A stretch of 64,000 bases of DNA from Salicibibacter cibi (GCF_016495865.1 NZ_CP054706.1:1736001-1800000); one strand, 5' to 3'. Shown: positions 24,651 through 33,166, counted from the stretch's first letter. Notes: generated from the sequence alone by a model not told the origin. A program made the numbers and translations.

Positions 24651-25436
24651 ATGCATAACCGCTTTTTTGAAAACAAAACGACCAATATGATGCCCACTAA
24701 AGTAATCGGCATCGGTTGGGATGTAGGAGGATGGATGGGGAACAACCACGGGATTGCAATTTGTGTGTGGGACCGGATAACCAATACCGTTGATTGGATA
24801 GGTGTGCCGAACGAAATCGCGATCCCAAGCAGCGGGATATCATTTCATCATTTAATACATGCGGTTGATCCTACTTTCACGTTTGACAAGCATAGCCTAC
24901 TTATCATTGGCATCGATGCCCCACTTGGTTACCCGAAGACATTCACGCGGTTCATTAACGGAGAATCAATATCGCTAGAAAAACCGGATAGAGAAATAGA
25001 AAATCCTCTTGCTTATCGCTATACTGATCAAGTGATTTATGAAAAGTTTGGAAAAAAACCGCTATCTGCTACTTTTGACCGGATTGGAAATAACTCGACC
25101 GTCGCAATATATCACGCAAGGAAGTGGCAAAAAGAGAACAACTTCAAGGTTTATCCAATGGGCAAACCGGATAAAGAAGATCAAAAAATGATGATTGAAG
25201 TGTATCCTGCATTGGTGAAAGCATCGAAAACGTCGGAAGCAGACACATTTTTAAATAAATATTTACCCTCCAATGTCCAGCCGGGAACAGACGCCTACGA
25301 TGCTTGTATTTGTGCCCTTTATGCCATTGCTTTCGGCACAAACGGCTTGTTATTGCCTGCGCTGGCACACCCTTCGGAGCATGCAAAAAAACTGGCGAAA
25401 GAAGAAGGATGGATTTATTATCTCGAAAAGAGGTGA
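24651..25436 (+). CDS. DUF429 family protein (predicted RNase H-fold nuclease)
   Basis: A 261-residue protein. The start region VIGIGWDVGGWMGNNHGIAI and later LLIIGIDAPLGYPKTF carry the conserved acidic positions of DUF429 proteins (predicted RNase H-like fold). FDRIGNNSTVAI and MIEVYPALVKAS follow, and the C terminus has DAYDACICALYAIAF. The biochemical role is not established. GGGGGAT precedes the ATG at 24651. The next gene starts 5 bases after the stop, so they form a pair. Confidence 0.75.
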   Translation: MHNRFFENKTTNMMPTKVIGIGWDVGGWMGNNHGIAICVWDRITNTVDWIGVPNEIAIPSSGISFHHLIHAVDPTFTFDKHSLLIIGIDAPLGYPKTFTRFINGESISLEKPDREIENPLAYRYTDQVIYEKFGKKPLSATFDRIGNNSTVAIYHARKWQKENNFKVYPMGKPDKEDQKMMIEVYPALVKASKTSEADTFLNKYLPSNVQPGTDAYDACICALYAIAFGTNGLLLPALAHPSEHAKKLAKEEGWIYYLEKR

Positions 25437-25441
25437 CAGGA

Positions 25442-26023
25442 TTGACGAGTCTGGAAAAAGAAATCATCCGCTATTTTGAACAATTGGACCGCGGTTATTT
25501 TATGGATGAAAATAAAGAATTAGCCTTCTGGGATCAGGCATTTTCCATTGGTTATGGACAAACCATTTCACAACCGACGCTTGTTCTAAAAATGACGTTG
25601 GAACTGGACCTGTTTCCTGAATCCAGAGTATTGGAAGTTGGCACGGGCTCCGGTTTTCAAACTGCTTTACTCGCAGCATTTTCTGCGTCCGTCTATACCG
25701 TGGAACGCATTGGTTCCTTGCATGAGCAGGCAAAAGAAAGGCTAGGAGAAGCGGAATTTACAAACATACATTTTAAACACGGGGATGGAAACCAGGGTTG
25801 GAAAGAAAACGCTCCTTTTGATCGAATCATGGTGACAGCTGCTGCTCCCGACGTTCCGGAGTCACTCATCGGGCAGTTAAAGAATGGCGGAAAGATGATT
25901 ATTCCTATCGGGAGTCCGCATAGCCAGAACTTGATGTTAATCGAAAAGGACGGAGAAGGTGAGATTTCGTCCAGTGCTATCGAACCGGTGGTGTTTGTAG
26001 GATTAGTGGGTGGAGAGGAGTAA
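25442..26023 (+). CDS. Protein-L-isoaspartate O-methyltransferase-like protein (Pcm family)
   Basis: A 193-residue SAM-dependent methyltransferase. The N-terminal GYGQTISQPTLVLKM and SAM motif RVLEVGTGSGFQTALLA are characteristic of Pcm (usual forms GQTIS-P and LEIGTGSGY). VYTVERI and FDRIMVTAAAPDVPESLI follow. The family repairs isomerised aspartates in ageing proteins. The start is TTG 25442 after AGAGGTGACAGGA, within 5 bases of the upstream stop; the longer frame is rejected because it runs through DUF429. Confidence 0.82.
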   Translation: MTSLEKEIIRYFEQLDRGYFMDENKELAFWDQAFSIGYGQTISQPTLVLKMTLELDLFPESRVLEVGTGSGFQTALLAAFSASVYTVERIGSLHEQAKERLGEAEFTNIHFKHGDGNQGWKENAPFDRIMVTAAAPDVPESLIGQLKNGGKMIIPIGSPHSQNLMLIEKDGEGEISSSAIEPVVFVGLVGGEE

Positions 26024-26074
26024 GCAAAATGACACACAACGATAAATCTGTACGGGCGAAAGAGGTGTTCAAAT

Positions 26075-27730
26075 ATGAATGCTGATGTCATTGTCGCTGG
26101 AGCCGGACTTGCGGGTTTGGTCGCAACGGCCGAACTGGCGGATGCGGGGAAAAAAGTATTGCTTCTGGATCAAGAGCCGGAAACTTCCTTCGGCGGCCAA
26201 GCCTGGTGGTCATTTGGCGGCTTATTTTTAATCGATTCACCGGAGCAACGTCGCATGGGCATTAAGGATTCTAAGAAGCTGGCATGGCAGGATTGGATGG
26301 AGGCAGCGAGTTTCGACCGCGAAAAGGATGAAGATTATTGGGGGAAACAGTGGGCAGAAGCTTATCTGACCTTCGCAGCCGGGGAAAAACGTGAATGGCT
26401 ACGTAACATGGGCATTCGTTTTTTTCCAGTCGTCAGTTGGGCGGAACGCGGGGGATCCCTTGCCGAAGGCCATGGAAATAGCCTCCCCCGTTTTCACATT
26501 ACGTGGGGAACAGGCCCAGGACTGGTCGAGCCTTTCGCACGAAGCGTGCGCGAGCATATGAAAAACGGAAGGGTTGTTTTCCATTCGCGTCACCGTGTTG
26601 ACGAGCTTATGATCCATAACGGTGCGGTTGTAGGCGTATGTGGTTCCAAACTCGCACCGAGTAACGTTTCCCGCGGAGAAGAAAGTTCACGGGAAATAAT
26701 CGGAGATTTTGAATACCGATCTGAAGCTGTGCTCGTATCGAGCGGAGGCATTGGTGCGAACTTTGACTTGATCCGTCAAAATTGGCCGAGCCATCTCGGT
26801 GAACCTCCCAAGCGTATGATCTCAGGTGTGCCAGCCCATGTGGATGGACGCATGCTGACCATTACGGAAAATGCAGGTGGACGTATTGTCAACCGCGATC
26901 GTATGTGGCATTACACGGAAGGGATTCAAAACTGGAATCCGGTTTGGCCTAAGCACGGCATTCGTATTCTACCGGGACCTTCTTCGATTTGGCTGGATGC
27001 CCGAGGGCGCCGTTTACCGGCACCCAATTTCCCGGGCTTTGACACGTTGGCCACACTAGAGGCGATCCAACAGAGCGGCTATGACTACTCCTGGTTTATT
27101 TTAACGGAAAAGATCATTGAAAAAGAGTTTGCCTTATCGGGATCGGAACAAAATCCCGACTTAACCAATAAAAGCTTTACACAGGTGTTAAGCCGTGTGA
27201 AATCCGGAGCACCCGCTCCTGTACAAGCGTTTAAGGACAAGGGCGAGGATTTTATCGTTGCCGATACGTTGAAAGCACTCGTCTCCGGGATGAACAATCT
27301 TGTCGATGAAAAGCTATTAAATGCAGAAGAAATTGAAAAGCAAATTCGTGCGCGGGATCGTGCGTTGGAGAACAAATTTACGAAAGACTTGCAAATGAAG
27401 GCGCTTCGTGACGCTCGTACGTATTTCGGTGAAAAAATTAGCCGCGTGGCTACACCACATAGCATACTCGATCCGAAAAACGGTCCGTTGATCGCGGTAC
27501 GCCTGAACATCCTCAGCCGTAAAACGTTAGGTGGACTGCAAACGAATCTATCAGGAGCTGTATTAAACAAAGCAGGGAATGCGATTCCCGGACTTTATGC
27601 CGCGGGAGAAGTCTCCGGATTCGGAGGCGGCGGCGTCCATGGATACCGATCACTGGAAGGAACATTTCTCGGTGGATGTCTGTTTACCGGTCGCACGGCA
27701 GGTCGTGCGATCGCGGACGATCTTGGATGA
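26075..27730 (+). CDS. FAD-binding dehydrogenase (fumarate reductase/ketosteroid dehydrogenase-like)
   Basis: A 551-residue flavoprotein. The N-terminal dinucleotide-binding motif is GAGLAGLVATAELADAGKKV with the acidic end of strand 2 at LLLDQE. The segment GGQAWWSFGGLF and C-terminal GLYAAGEVSGFGGGGVHGYR close the FAD site. It fits the putative FAD-binding dehydrogenase group related to 3-oxosteroid 1-dehydrogenase. The substrate is unknown. GAAAGAGGTG precedes the ATG. A hairpin follows, so it is the last gene of its unit. Confidence 0.82.
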   Translation: MNADVIVAGAGLAGLVATAELADAGKKVLLLDQEPETSFGGQAWWSFGGLFLIDSPEQRRMGIKDSKKLAWQDWMEAASFDREKDEDYWGKQWAEAYLTFAAGEKREWLRNMGIRFFPVVSWAERGGSLAEGHGNSLPRFHITWGTGPGLVEPFARSVREHMKNGRVVFHSRHRVDELMIHNGAVVGVCGSKLAPSNVSRGEESSREIIGDFEYRSEAVLVSSGGIGANFDLIRQNWPSHLGEPPKRMISGVPAHVDGRMLTITENAGGRIVNRDRMWHYTEGIQNWNPVWPKHGIRILPGPSSIWLDARGRRLPAPNFPGFDTLATLEAIQQSGYDYSWFILTEKIIEKEFALSGSEQNPDLTNKSFTQVLSRVKSGAPAPVQAFKDKGEDFIVADTLKALVSGMNNLVDEKLLNAEEIEKQIRARDRALENKFTKDLQMKALRDARTYFGEKISRVATPHSILDPKNGPLIAVRLNILSRKTLGGLQTNLSGAVLNKAGNAIPGLYAAGEVSGFGGGGVHGYRSLEGTFLGGCLFTGRTAGRAIADDLG

Positions 27731-27736
27731 TAATAC

Positions 27737-27770
27737 GTCAATCTTTGAAAATGATTGACAGTTCCCTTTT
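27737..27770 (+). terminator. Probable terminator after the FAD dehydrogenase
   Basis: GTCAATC (27737-27743) pairs with GATTGAC (27753-27759), followed by AGTTCCCTTTT. A short T-tract limits confidence. Confidence 0.5.
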
Positions 27771-27870
27771 GTGTTCAAAGCTCAAAATTCCCTCCACTAG
27801 GAATGCTTTTTATTTCTCTTTCGGAAACAGCAAAAATAGTTTATGATGGCTAGAAAGAACAGGGTCGGAA

Positions 27871-28269
27871 ATGAATATTGGTAAATTAGGGACTGCTGAA
27901 TAACGGAAAAAGACTGGTACATAAGCATTTTTCCGTTGGTGTTGTCAAAGCTGGATGCAAGGAAATCCATCCTATAAGCAAAAAAAACCTTGCACTTCTG
28001 GCAACGTACGGAGGGACGTTGCAATGGCGAGACTCCAGCGGAAAAACGGACGCGTCAAGATCCCGCAGCGCCGGTTTTGCGCGAGGAGGCTTAACCGTTC
28101 GTCCGCGGAAAGCGAAGCCATCCCGACTTCAGCTGATAGCGGCAAGCAAGTCGACACGATCTCAGAGCAAGTGGCCTCCAACACGGAAAAATTTATGGTG
28201 CTTGAGAATATCAAAGAAAAACTTGGTGAAATATCGGAAAAGGAATTGGCTCAGGAGACGGTATCCTGA
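27871..28269 (+). pseudogene. Small gene apparently split by a family A MITE
   Basis: An ATG at 27871 opens MNIGKL, then enters the MITE at 27888 and stops. Immediately after the MITE's truncated right end (28146) a frame continues with KQVDTISEQVASNTEKFMVL and ENIKEKLGEIS, ending at a TGA (28267-28269). The tail has the look of a genuine coding end: amphipathic, charged, helical. Whether head and tail belonged to one gene is an inference. The product family is not recognised. Confidence 0.4.
27888..28146 (+). mobile_element. Family A MITE, copy lacking its right terminus
   Basis: Starts with the intact left end AGGGACTGCTGAATAAC and follows the 289-bp element closely. It lacks CATGGAAGCGG near 28115 and stops at AGCTGATAGCGGCAAG, about 19 bp before the expected right end. 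Open frames inside (starting MQGNPSYKQK) recur in every copy and are not genes. Confidence 0.85.
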
Positions 28270-28407
28270 GCTTTGTTGTTGAAAGAAGAAAAACAGCATG
28301 CCGAACGGGGAATTCATAAGGCAATGATACGAAAACAGAAATTTGGGTTCTAATCCTCAATGGACCACGGAATTGTTCCTGTCGTCATAAGATTACTAGA
28401 AATCATT

Positions 28408-28438
28408 CCCCCTTTCCTGTAAATTGGAAAGGAGGGGG
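28408..28438. other. G/C-tract hairpin upstream of panE
   Basis: CCCCCTTTCC (28408-28417) faces GGAAAGGAGGGGG (28426-28438) across an 8-base loop. There is no T-tract on the plus strand. It could terminate weakly, or sequester the purine-rich 3' arm, which looks like a ribosome binding site although the panE start is 60 bases away. Bases 28270-28499 otherwise show no gene. Confidence 0.45.
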
Positions 28439-28499
28439 GACGTGGCTGATCAAAAAAATGAATAAGAGGGGAAAACTTTCATGTGTGGGAGGAAGCAAT

Positions 28500-29414
28500 A
28501 TGACCATACGTAACGTTGTAATGATAGGTATTGGTGCCGTCGGTTCTGTGTATTCAAAGTTATTGCAAAGAAATCCGAAGATAAATCTTCAGTGTGTGAT
28601 GGATCCAGAGCGTAAGCGTCGTTATGAAAATGAGGGCATTTATGTAAATAATGAACGTGTTCCATTGGCATACAAGACGGTTGAAGAATTAGTTCAACCT
28701 GTTGATTTATTTATTTTTTGTGTAAAAAATCCGCAAATGGAAGCTGCACTCGATTTGATTGAATCGCTTGTGAACGAGCAAAGTTTGTTTTTATCGTTGT
28801 TAAATGGTATCGATAGTGAAAATATGATTGCTGGTCGTTTCGGAAGAGAAAACGTGCTTTACGGCTTGGCGAATGGCATAGATGCAACGAAGGAAGGGCA
28901 AAAGATCGAGTATACACATCCTGGCATTTTATATTTTGGCGAAAAACGAAACGATAAGTTGTCCTCGCGGGTAGAGACGCTCAAAGCAATGTTTGATAAA
29001 GCGGAAATTCCGAATGCAATTCCAGAAGATATGGAACGCCAGCTTTGGCATAAATTCATGGTAAACACAGGCATAAACCCTGTAACCGCTATTATGAGGG
29101 CGACACATGGCATGCTTCGGGATTCTGAAGAGCTGATGGGTCTTACAAAAAGTGCGATGCGTGAAGTCGTACAAATTGCAAAAGCAAAAGAAATTTCATT
29201 GACAGCAAGAGACATTGACGACTTTTTCGAGGAAGTATGGACGAAGGTAGGGTACGACGGAAAATCTTCGATGCTTCAAGATATTGAAGCAGGACGAAAA
29301 ACCGAAAATGACTTTTTCGCGAAGAGGGTTATGGAACTGGGAAAAGAATACAGCATCGACACGCCGATAAATGAGAGTTTATATGCGATGGTGAAGTATC
29401 TGGAAAAGCAATGA
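28500..29414 (+). CDS. panE: 2-dehydropantoate 2-reductase
   Basis: A 304-residue NADPH-dependent ketopantoate reductase-family enzyme; this step leads to pantothenate and CoA. The N-terminal GIGAVGSVYSKLL is the Rossmann nucleotide motif (GxGxxG). The ILYFGEK segment and LWHKFMVNTGINPVTAIMR fit the family's second domain, which contributes the catalytic Lys and substrate Asn. The ATG at 28500 is chosen over 28458 because GGGAGGAAGC precedes it. It is followed by the fluoride riboswitch promoter region, so it is not linked to crcB. Confidence 0.85.
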   Translation: MTIRNVVMIGIGAVGSVYSKLLQRNPKINLQCVMDPERKRRYENEGIYVNNERVPLAYKTVEELVQPVDLFIFCVKNPQMEAALDLIESLVNEQSLFLSLLNGIDSENMIAGRFGRENVLYGLANGIDATKEGQKIEYTHPGILYFGEKRNDKLSSRVETLKAMFDKAEIPNAIPEDMERQLWHKFMVNTGINPVTAIMRATHGMLRDSEELMGLTKSAMREVVQIAKAKEISLTARDIDDFFEEVWTKVGYDGKSSMLQDIEAGRKTENDFFAKRVMELGKEYSIDTPINESLYAMVKYLEKQ

Positions 29415-29478
29415 GGCACATAGAGGAGAACCCGAACATAACCCGAACATACCCGGAGGATGTTGTTTGAGCATTCCA

Positions 29479-29505
29479 TTGACATTCCTCGCTTATACGT
29501 ATAAT
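29479..29505 (+). promoter_or_regulatory. Promoter of the fluoride riboswitch/crcB operon
   Basis: TTGACA (29479-29484) and TATAAT (29500-29505) lie 15 bp apart, a short spacer; a -35 at 29477 (CCATTG) would give 17 bp. It is placed directly upstream of the riboswitch. Confidence 0.6.
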
Positions 29506-29523
29506 CTGTTACTCAACAAGGAC

Positions 29524-29616
29524 ATAGGCGATGGAGTTCGCCATAACCGCCGTATCGTAGCGGCTAATGACTCCTGGCAGGCACTTTTAGGGTGCATTCT
29601 GTCAGGAGTTTTGTTT
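29524..29616 (+). promoter_or_regulatory. Fluoride riboswitch (crcB motif) with terminator
   Basis: The aptamer shows the crcB-motif hallmarks in order: ATAGGCGATGGAGTTCGCC, ATAACCGCC, a small hairpin, GGCTAATGACTCCTG. This is nearly identical to the known Bacillus cereus-type aptamer. An overlapping terminator follows: CTCCTG (29571-29576) with CAGGAG (29603-29608), then TTTTGTTTTG. The aptamer's last bases form part of the terminator stem, the usual fluoride-ON transcriptional design. Two crcB exporter genes follow. Confidence 0.95.
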
Positions 29617-29637
29617 TGAAATAAAGGCACGTAGATC

Positions 29638-30078
29638 ATGAAACGGGTGAATAAGTTGATGTATATAAATATGAAATGGAAAATGATATTTTCAATAGGA
29701 GTTGGAGGATCCCTGGGAACTTTATGTCGTTATCAATTCAATATGTGGACGCTATTTACGGCCTATCCATTGGGCACTCTTATGGAAAATTTACTCGCGA
29801 GTTTCTTGTTGGGAGGAGTGACAGGGTGGTTTTTCATTAGGAAAGGCACGGATTGGCTTAAAGCAGGGGTAGGAGTGGGCTTTTTAGGCTCATTTTCAAC
29901 CATGTCCACCTTGGCGGCAGATACGGTTTTTTTACTACGGGATGATGTAAACTTCTCCTTTGTTTATTTGGCTATTTCTCTTTTTGGTGGTGTTGGACTT
30001 GCTCTGAGCGGCATGATGCTTGGGCGCTCAATAGGGAACGTTCGCAATGGGGAATCACCTCCCTCCAATGCTGAATAG
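29638..30078 (+). CDS. crcB: Fluoride channel CrcB/Fluc, first copy
   Basis: A 146-residue four-helix membrane protein of the Fluc family, which lets fluoride leave the cell. GVGGSLGTLCRYQFNMW near the start and GFLGSFSTMSTLAADT (family G-x-GS-T-ST motif) are visible. The C terminus has an extra charged tail. The start at 29638 follows AAAGG at a long distance; ATG 29659 is an alternative. It lies directly under the fluoride riboswitch and is followed by a second copy, suggesting an obligate pair of dissimilar subunits as in other Gram-positive bacteria. Confidence 0.92.
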   Translation: MKRVNKLMYINMKWKMIFSIGVGGSLGTLCRYQFNMWTLFTAYPLGTLMENLLASFLLGGVTGWFFIRKGTDWLKAGVGVGFLGSFSTMSTLAADTVFLLRDDVNFSFVYLAISLFGGVGLALSGMMLGRSIGNVRNGESPPSNAE

Positions 30079-30130
30079 TGGATGGGAGATCCATCTTTAC
30101 ATATACATTTGAAAGGAGAATCCATCGTCC

Positions 30131-30517
30131 ATGGACATATTCATGCTTTCTATCAGTGGAGGAATAGGAGCCATCGCGCGGTATTTGCTTGGACAAGTCA
30201 TCATGGGGAAATATCCGGACCCTCCTATTCCTGTGACCATGCTGAGCGTAAACATACTTGGCGCTCTTGGCTTAGGTCTTTTTTATGGTGCTTATTTTCG
30301 TTCCATTCCGATGTATGCCTATGATGACCTCTGGTTCCTCATTTTGGGCATTGGCTTTTTTGGAGCTTTTACTACGTTCTCGACATTCAGCATGGAAGCG
30401 TTGGAACTTTTACGTAAAAAATCCTATCGGAAATTCGTTTGGTATGTAGCTATTTCTCTTTTGGGCAGTATTGTCATGTTTAGTGCGGGCTACAGTCTGG
30501 GATTATGGATTTGGTAG
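30131..30517 (+). CDS. crcB: Fluoride channel CrcB/Fluc, second copy
   Basis: A 128-residue four-helix Fluc protein. SGGIGAIARYLLGQ at the N terminus, NILGALGLGLFYG and GFFGAFTTFSTFSMEAL carry the conserved Asn, Arg and Phe/Thr pore positions. It is clearly diverged from the first copy, consistent with a heterodimer or different orientation in the membrane. GAAAGGAG lies 14 bases before ATG 30131; an in-frame ATG at 30143 is possible. Confidence 0.92.
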   Translation: MDIFMLSISGGIGAIARYLLGQVIMGKYPDPPIPVTMLSVNILGALGLGLFYGAYFRSIPMYAYDDLWFLILGIGFFGAFTTFSTFSMEALELLRKKSYRKFVWYVAISLLGSIVMFSAGYSLGLWIW

Positions 30518-30563
30518 ATAATGTTCGATTTTCATAGATGGTGGTTAAGAGCCCTTGTTTTAT

Positions 30564-30617
30564 TTAAGAATTTTTTAAGAATGGCTTAAGAGTGTTTTTA
30601 TCATTGGATTGTATGAT
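30564..30617 (+). promoter_or_regulatory. Direct-repeat operator and promoter for the two-component operon
   Basis: TTAAGA occurs at 30564, 30575 and 30586, exactly 11 bp apart, with another at 30545. A candidate -10 TATGAT lies at 30612-30617, so the repeats sit about 40-60 bp before the expected start. One-turn-spaced hexamer repeats are how OmpR/PhoP-type regulators bind, and the operon encodes such a regulator. The repeat is seen directly; autoregulation is inferred. Confidence 0.6.
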
Positions 30618-30650
30618 AAAGACAGCGTTCAAAACAAGGGAGGGAACCAT

Positions 30651-31070
30651 TTGGGAAGAATAAATCAAAGCGTTCGTATAGGAAGAATCGTTTACCTTGT
30701 ATTAGCCATTATTTTTGCATTAAGTATAGCCACTCAGATTTTATTTGCAGGCATGGCTATATTTATAAACCCGGTGAATTGGATGAAGCACATGATATTT
30801 GTTCATTTATTTGGGTTTAATATACCGATTTTCATGTTGGCCTTTGCATTTATCGGTGCATTGCCGCGCTGGGCATACGGACAGTTGTTTGGGACTCTAA
30901 TTTTGATGTTCTTCATGTATTTTACCGCAAATATGACAACTATTTTACCGTGGTTTGGCGCGATGCATCCTCTTTTTGGCGTGCTACTAGTTGTATTGTC
31001 CTGCACAATGGTTTTAAAGATATGGAAATTCACATTCGATCACAAAAAAAATCAGATGGGAGAAGCATAA
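30651..31070 (+). CDS. Four-helix membrane protein (DUF6220-like)
   Basis: A 139-residue integral membrane protein with four hydrophobic segments, including IVYLVLAIIFALSIATQILFAG-type and FGFNIPIFMLAFAFIGALP stretches. A WMKHMIFVHLFG motif is compatible with DUF6220 proteins. TTG 30651 is chosen because AGGGAGGG precedes it; the ATG at 30609 has no ribosome binding site. It is first gene of an operon with a second small membrane protein and a sensor kinase/regulator pair, so it may be a target or accessory of that system. Confidence 0.65.
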   Translation: MGRINQSVRIGRIVYLVLAIIFALSIATQILFAGMAIFINPVNWMKHMIFVHLFGFNIPIFMLAFAFIGALPRWAYGQLFGTLILMFFMYFTANMTTILPWFGAMHPLFGVLLVVLSCTMVLKIWKFTFDHKKNQMGEA

Positions 31071-31071
31071 T

Positions 31072-31269
31072 ATGAGAACTTTTTTAGGAATACTTGTTGG
31101 TTTAATCGGAGGATTTGTTCTTGGTATCGCGTTATCAAGTTTTATTGGAGTGTTGGGAATGGCATTATTTAACGAGCCAATGGGAATTAAATATCTTCCT
31201 TATTTTACAGCCATTATGTGTGCCGTGGTTGTGCCGATTATTGACCAAAAGAATCTGAAATCAGATTAG
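31072..31269 (+). CDS. Small membrane protein (DUF5957-like)
   Basis: A 65-residue protein with two hydrophobic helices (TFLGILVGLIGGFVLGIAL and a C-terminal AIMCAVVVPIID). I believe it resembles DUF5957, a family found near two-component systems in bacilli, but this is from memory. The start is one base after the upstream stop, with GGGAGAAGC as ribosome binding site. No catalytic motif is visible. Confidence 0.6.
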   Translation: MRTFLGILVGLIGGFVLGIALSSFIGVLGMALFNEPMGIKYLPYFTAIMCAVVVPIIDQKNLKSD

Positions 31270-31349
31270 TGATATGCTAAACTTCTCTTAACGACTAGCT
31301 TACGTTCACAGTTGCTCGTTTCAATCGATGTAAGAAGTAGGTGAAGCCC

Positions 31350-32438
31350 GTGTCCATTAAGCAACGATTGCTATTATCTAATATAGGGATGATTGTGCTT
31401 CCGATTGTTGGGTTTTTATTAGTCGAAATCGTATTGGGATACGTTATGTTTGTCATTTTGAATGGCAGTTTAGAAGGTTCGGATTTACAACTATTTTTAA
31501 ATGTGAGATTTATTGGGATTATACTCATTTTGATTATTACGAATGGACTGTTAACGTATTATGTGTCCAGAAGTATCATTACACCGATAAAACACTTAAC
31601 GCTATCGGCAAAGAAGATTCGTGAAGGCGATTTAGAATATAGTGTTGCAACGAATAAGAAAGATGAGCTTGGTGAGCTTTCCAATACGTTTGAAGCATTG
31701 AGGTTAAGCTTGAAACAAGCAAAAGCGGATCAAGCAAAGTATGAGCGCAATCGCCAGGAGCTGGTCGCGAGTATTTCCCATGATTTATCAACACCTTTGA
31801 CATCAATAAAAGGCCACATTAAAGGAATTCAAGATGGAGTTGCAAATACTCCGGACAAACTGGAACGTTATATGAATATCATTTATAAAACGGCCAATGA
31901 GATGGATGGCCTTATTGGAAATTTACTCCAATATTCCAAATTGGATATCGAACGAGTACCGTTTGCGTTTGAAGAAGTGGATTTGTATTCTTTTTTCACT
32001 GATTTTATTGATGAATTGGCTTTTGATCTGGAACGAGAAGAAGGAATGGCTCGTTTGAAAGCTGATAAAAATGATGATTATATAGTGAAAGCAGACCGTG
32101 AGCAATTAAGACGCGTCGTGACCAATATTGTCCAAAACAGCCTGAAATATATGGATAAAGAGCGTAAGATGATTGAGGTCTATTTAAAATCGGAGCCCCA
32201 CCAAGTTAAGGTTGAAATAAAAGATAATGGACGAGGAATCGCCAAGAAAGATATTCTCCACATTTTCGAAAGCTTTTACCGAACAGACACGTCAAGAAAC
32301 TCCTCCACAGGGGGAAGTGGACTTGGGCTGGCCATTGTAAAAAAAATAATGGGACAGCATGGTGGTAAGGTTTGGGCTGATAGTAAGCAAGGGGAAGGCA
32401 CAAGTATTTATTTTACATTAAAGAAGGTGTCGTCTTGA
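31350..32438 (+). CDS. Sensor histidine kinase (HAMP, HisKA, HATPase)
   Basis: A 362-residue membrane kinase. Two transmembrane helices flank a very short extracytoplasmic loop (residues ~38-55), then HAMP, HisKA with His144 in ISHDLSTPLTSIKG, and HATPase with N box QNSLKYM, G1 DNGRGI and G2 GGSGLGL. The tiny sensor loop suggests intramembrane sensing, as in BceS-like or envelope-stress kinases, possibly of the small membrane proteins encoded just upstream. GTG 31350 follows AGTAGGTGA. The regulator gene overlaps its stop. Confidence 0.9.
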   Translation: MSIKQRLLLSNIGMIVLPIVGFLLVEIVLGYVMFVILNGSLEGSDLQLFLNVRFIGIILILIITNGLLTYYVSRSIITPIKHLTLSAKKIREGDLEYSVATNKKDELGELSNTFEALRLSLKQAKADQAKYERNRQELVASISHDLSTPLTSIKGHIKGIQDGVANTPDKLERYMNIIYKTANEMDGLIGNLLQYSKLDIERVPFAFEEVDLYSFFTDFIDELAFDLEREEGMARLKADKNDDYIVKADREQLRRVVTNIVQNSLKYMDKERKMIEVYLKSEPHQVKVEIKDNGRGIAKKDILHIFESFYRTDTSRNSSTGGSGLGLAIVKKIMGQHGGKVWADSKQGEGTSIYFTLKKVSS

Positions 32439-33121
32439 AAAAGATGTTAATCATTGAGGACGAGATGCATATTGCGGAATTGGAAAGAGATTATTTGCAA
32501 GTGAACGGGTATTCCTCAGACATTGCCATGACGGGTGAAGAAGGATTGAAACTAGCGAATGAAAACAATTATGATCTTATTATTCTGGACTTAATGCTGC
32601 CTGGTGTTGATGGATTTTACATTTGCAGGAAACTTCGAGATAGATTGGATATTCCCATTTTAATGGTGACCGCGCGAAAGGAAGACATTGATAAAATACG
32701 TGGGTTTGATCGTGGTGCTGATGATTATATCCAGAAGCCTTTTAATCCGAGTGAGCTTGTCGCGAGAGTGAAAGCTCACTTGTCCAGATATGAACGGCTT
32801 GTGAAAAAGAATAGTGAACCAAATGAAATTCGTATAAAAGGCCTGCACATTGACATGAATTCACGTAGGCTTTATGTCAACGGAAAAGAAAAAAATTTAC
32901 GCGCGAAAGAGTTTGATTTGTTGGTATTGTTCGCTTCTAATCTAGACCACGTGTTTACGAAAGAAGATTTATTTGAGCGGATTTGGGGAATCGACTCATT
33001 CGGAGATATTACGACCGTAACTGTTCATATTCGAAAATTAAGGGAAAAAATAGAAGAAGATCCCTCCAATCCAAAGTATATTCAAACAATATGGGGAGTA
33101 GGCTATCGGTTTAAAAAATAA
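32435..33121 (+). CDS. OmpR/PhoB-family response regulator
   Basis: A 228-residue regulator. The receiver domain has acidic residues IIEDE (residues 6-10), phospho-acceptor Asp52 in LILDLMLPG and Lys in KPFNPSE. The C-terminal winged helix spans about residues 130-228 (LRAKEFDLLVLFASN, TVTVHIRKLREKIEED, IWGVGYRFKK). TTG 32435 overlaps the kinase stop by 4 bases, which couples the pair. The likely operator is the TTAAGA repeat array upstream of the operon. Confidence 0.92.
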   Translation: MKKMLIIEDEMHIAELERDYLQVNGYSSDIAMTGEEGLKLANENNYDLIILDLMLPGVDGFYICRKLRDRLDIPILMVTARKEDIDKIRGFDRGADDYIQKPFNPSELVARVKAHLSRYERLVKKNSEPNEIRIKGLHIDMNSRRLYVNGKEKNLRAKEFDLLVLFASNLDHVFTKEDLFERIWGIDSFGDITTVTVHIRKLREKIEEDPSNPKYIQTIWGVGYRFKK

Positions 33122-33129
33122 AGAGATGT

Positions 33130-33166
33130 GCCCAAAACGAAGTTCATAGTGAGCTTCGTTTTGGGC
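33130..33166 (+). terminator. Strong hairpin after the two-component operon
   Basis: A perfect 13-bp stem GCCCAAAACGAAG / CTTCGTTTTGGGC (33130-33142 and 33154-33166). It is followed by A residues rather than a T-tract, so it may act as a 3'-end stabiliser or need Rho. Confidence 0.55.
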
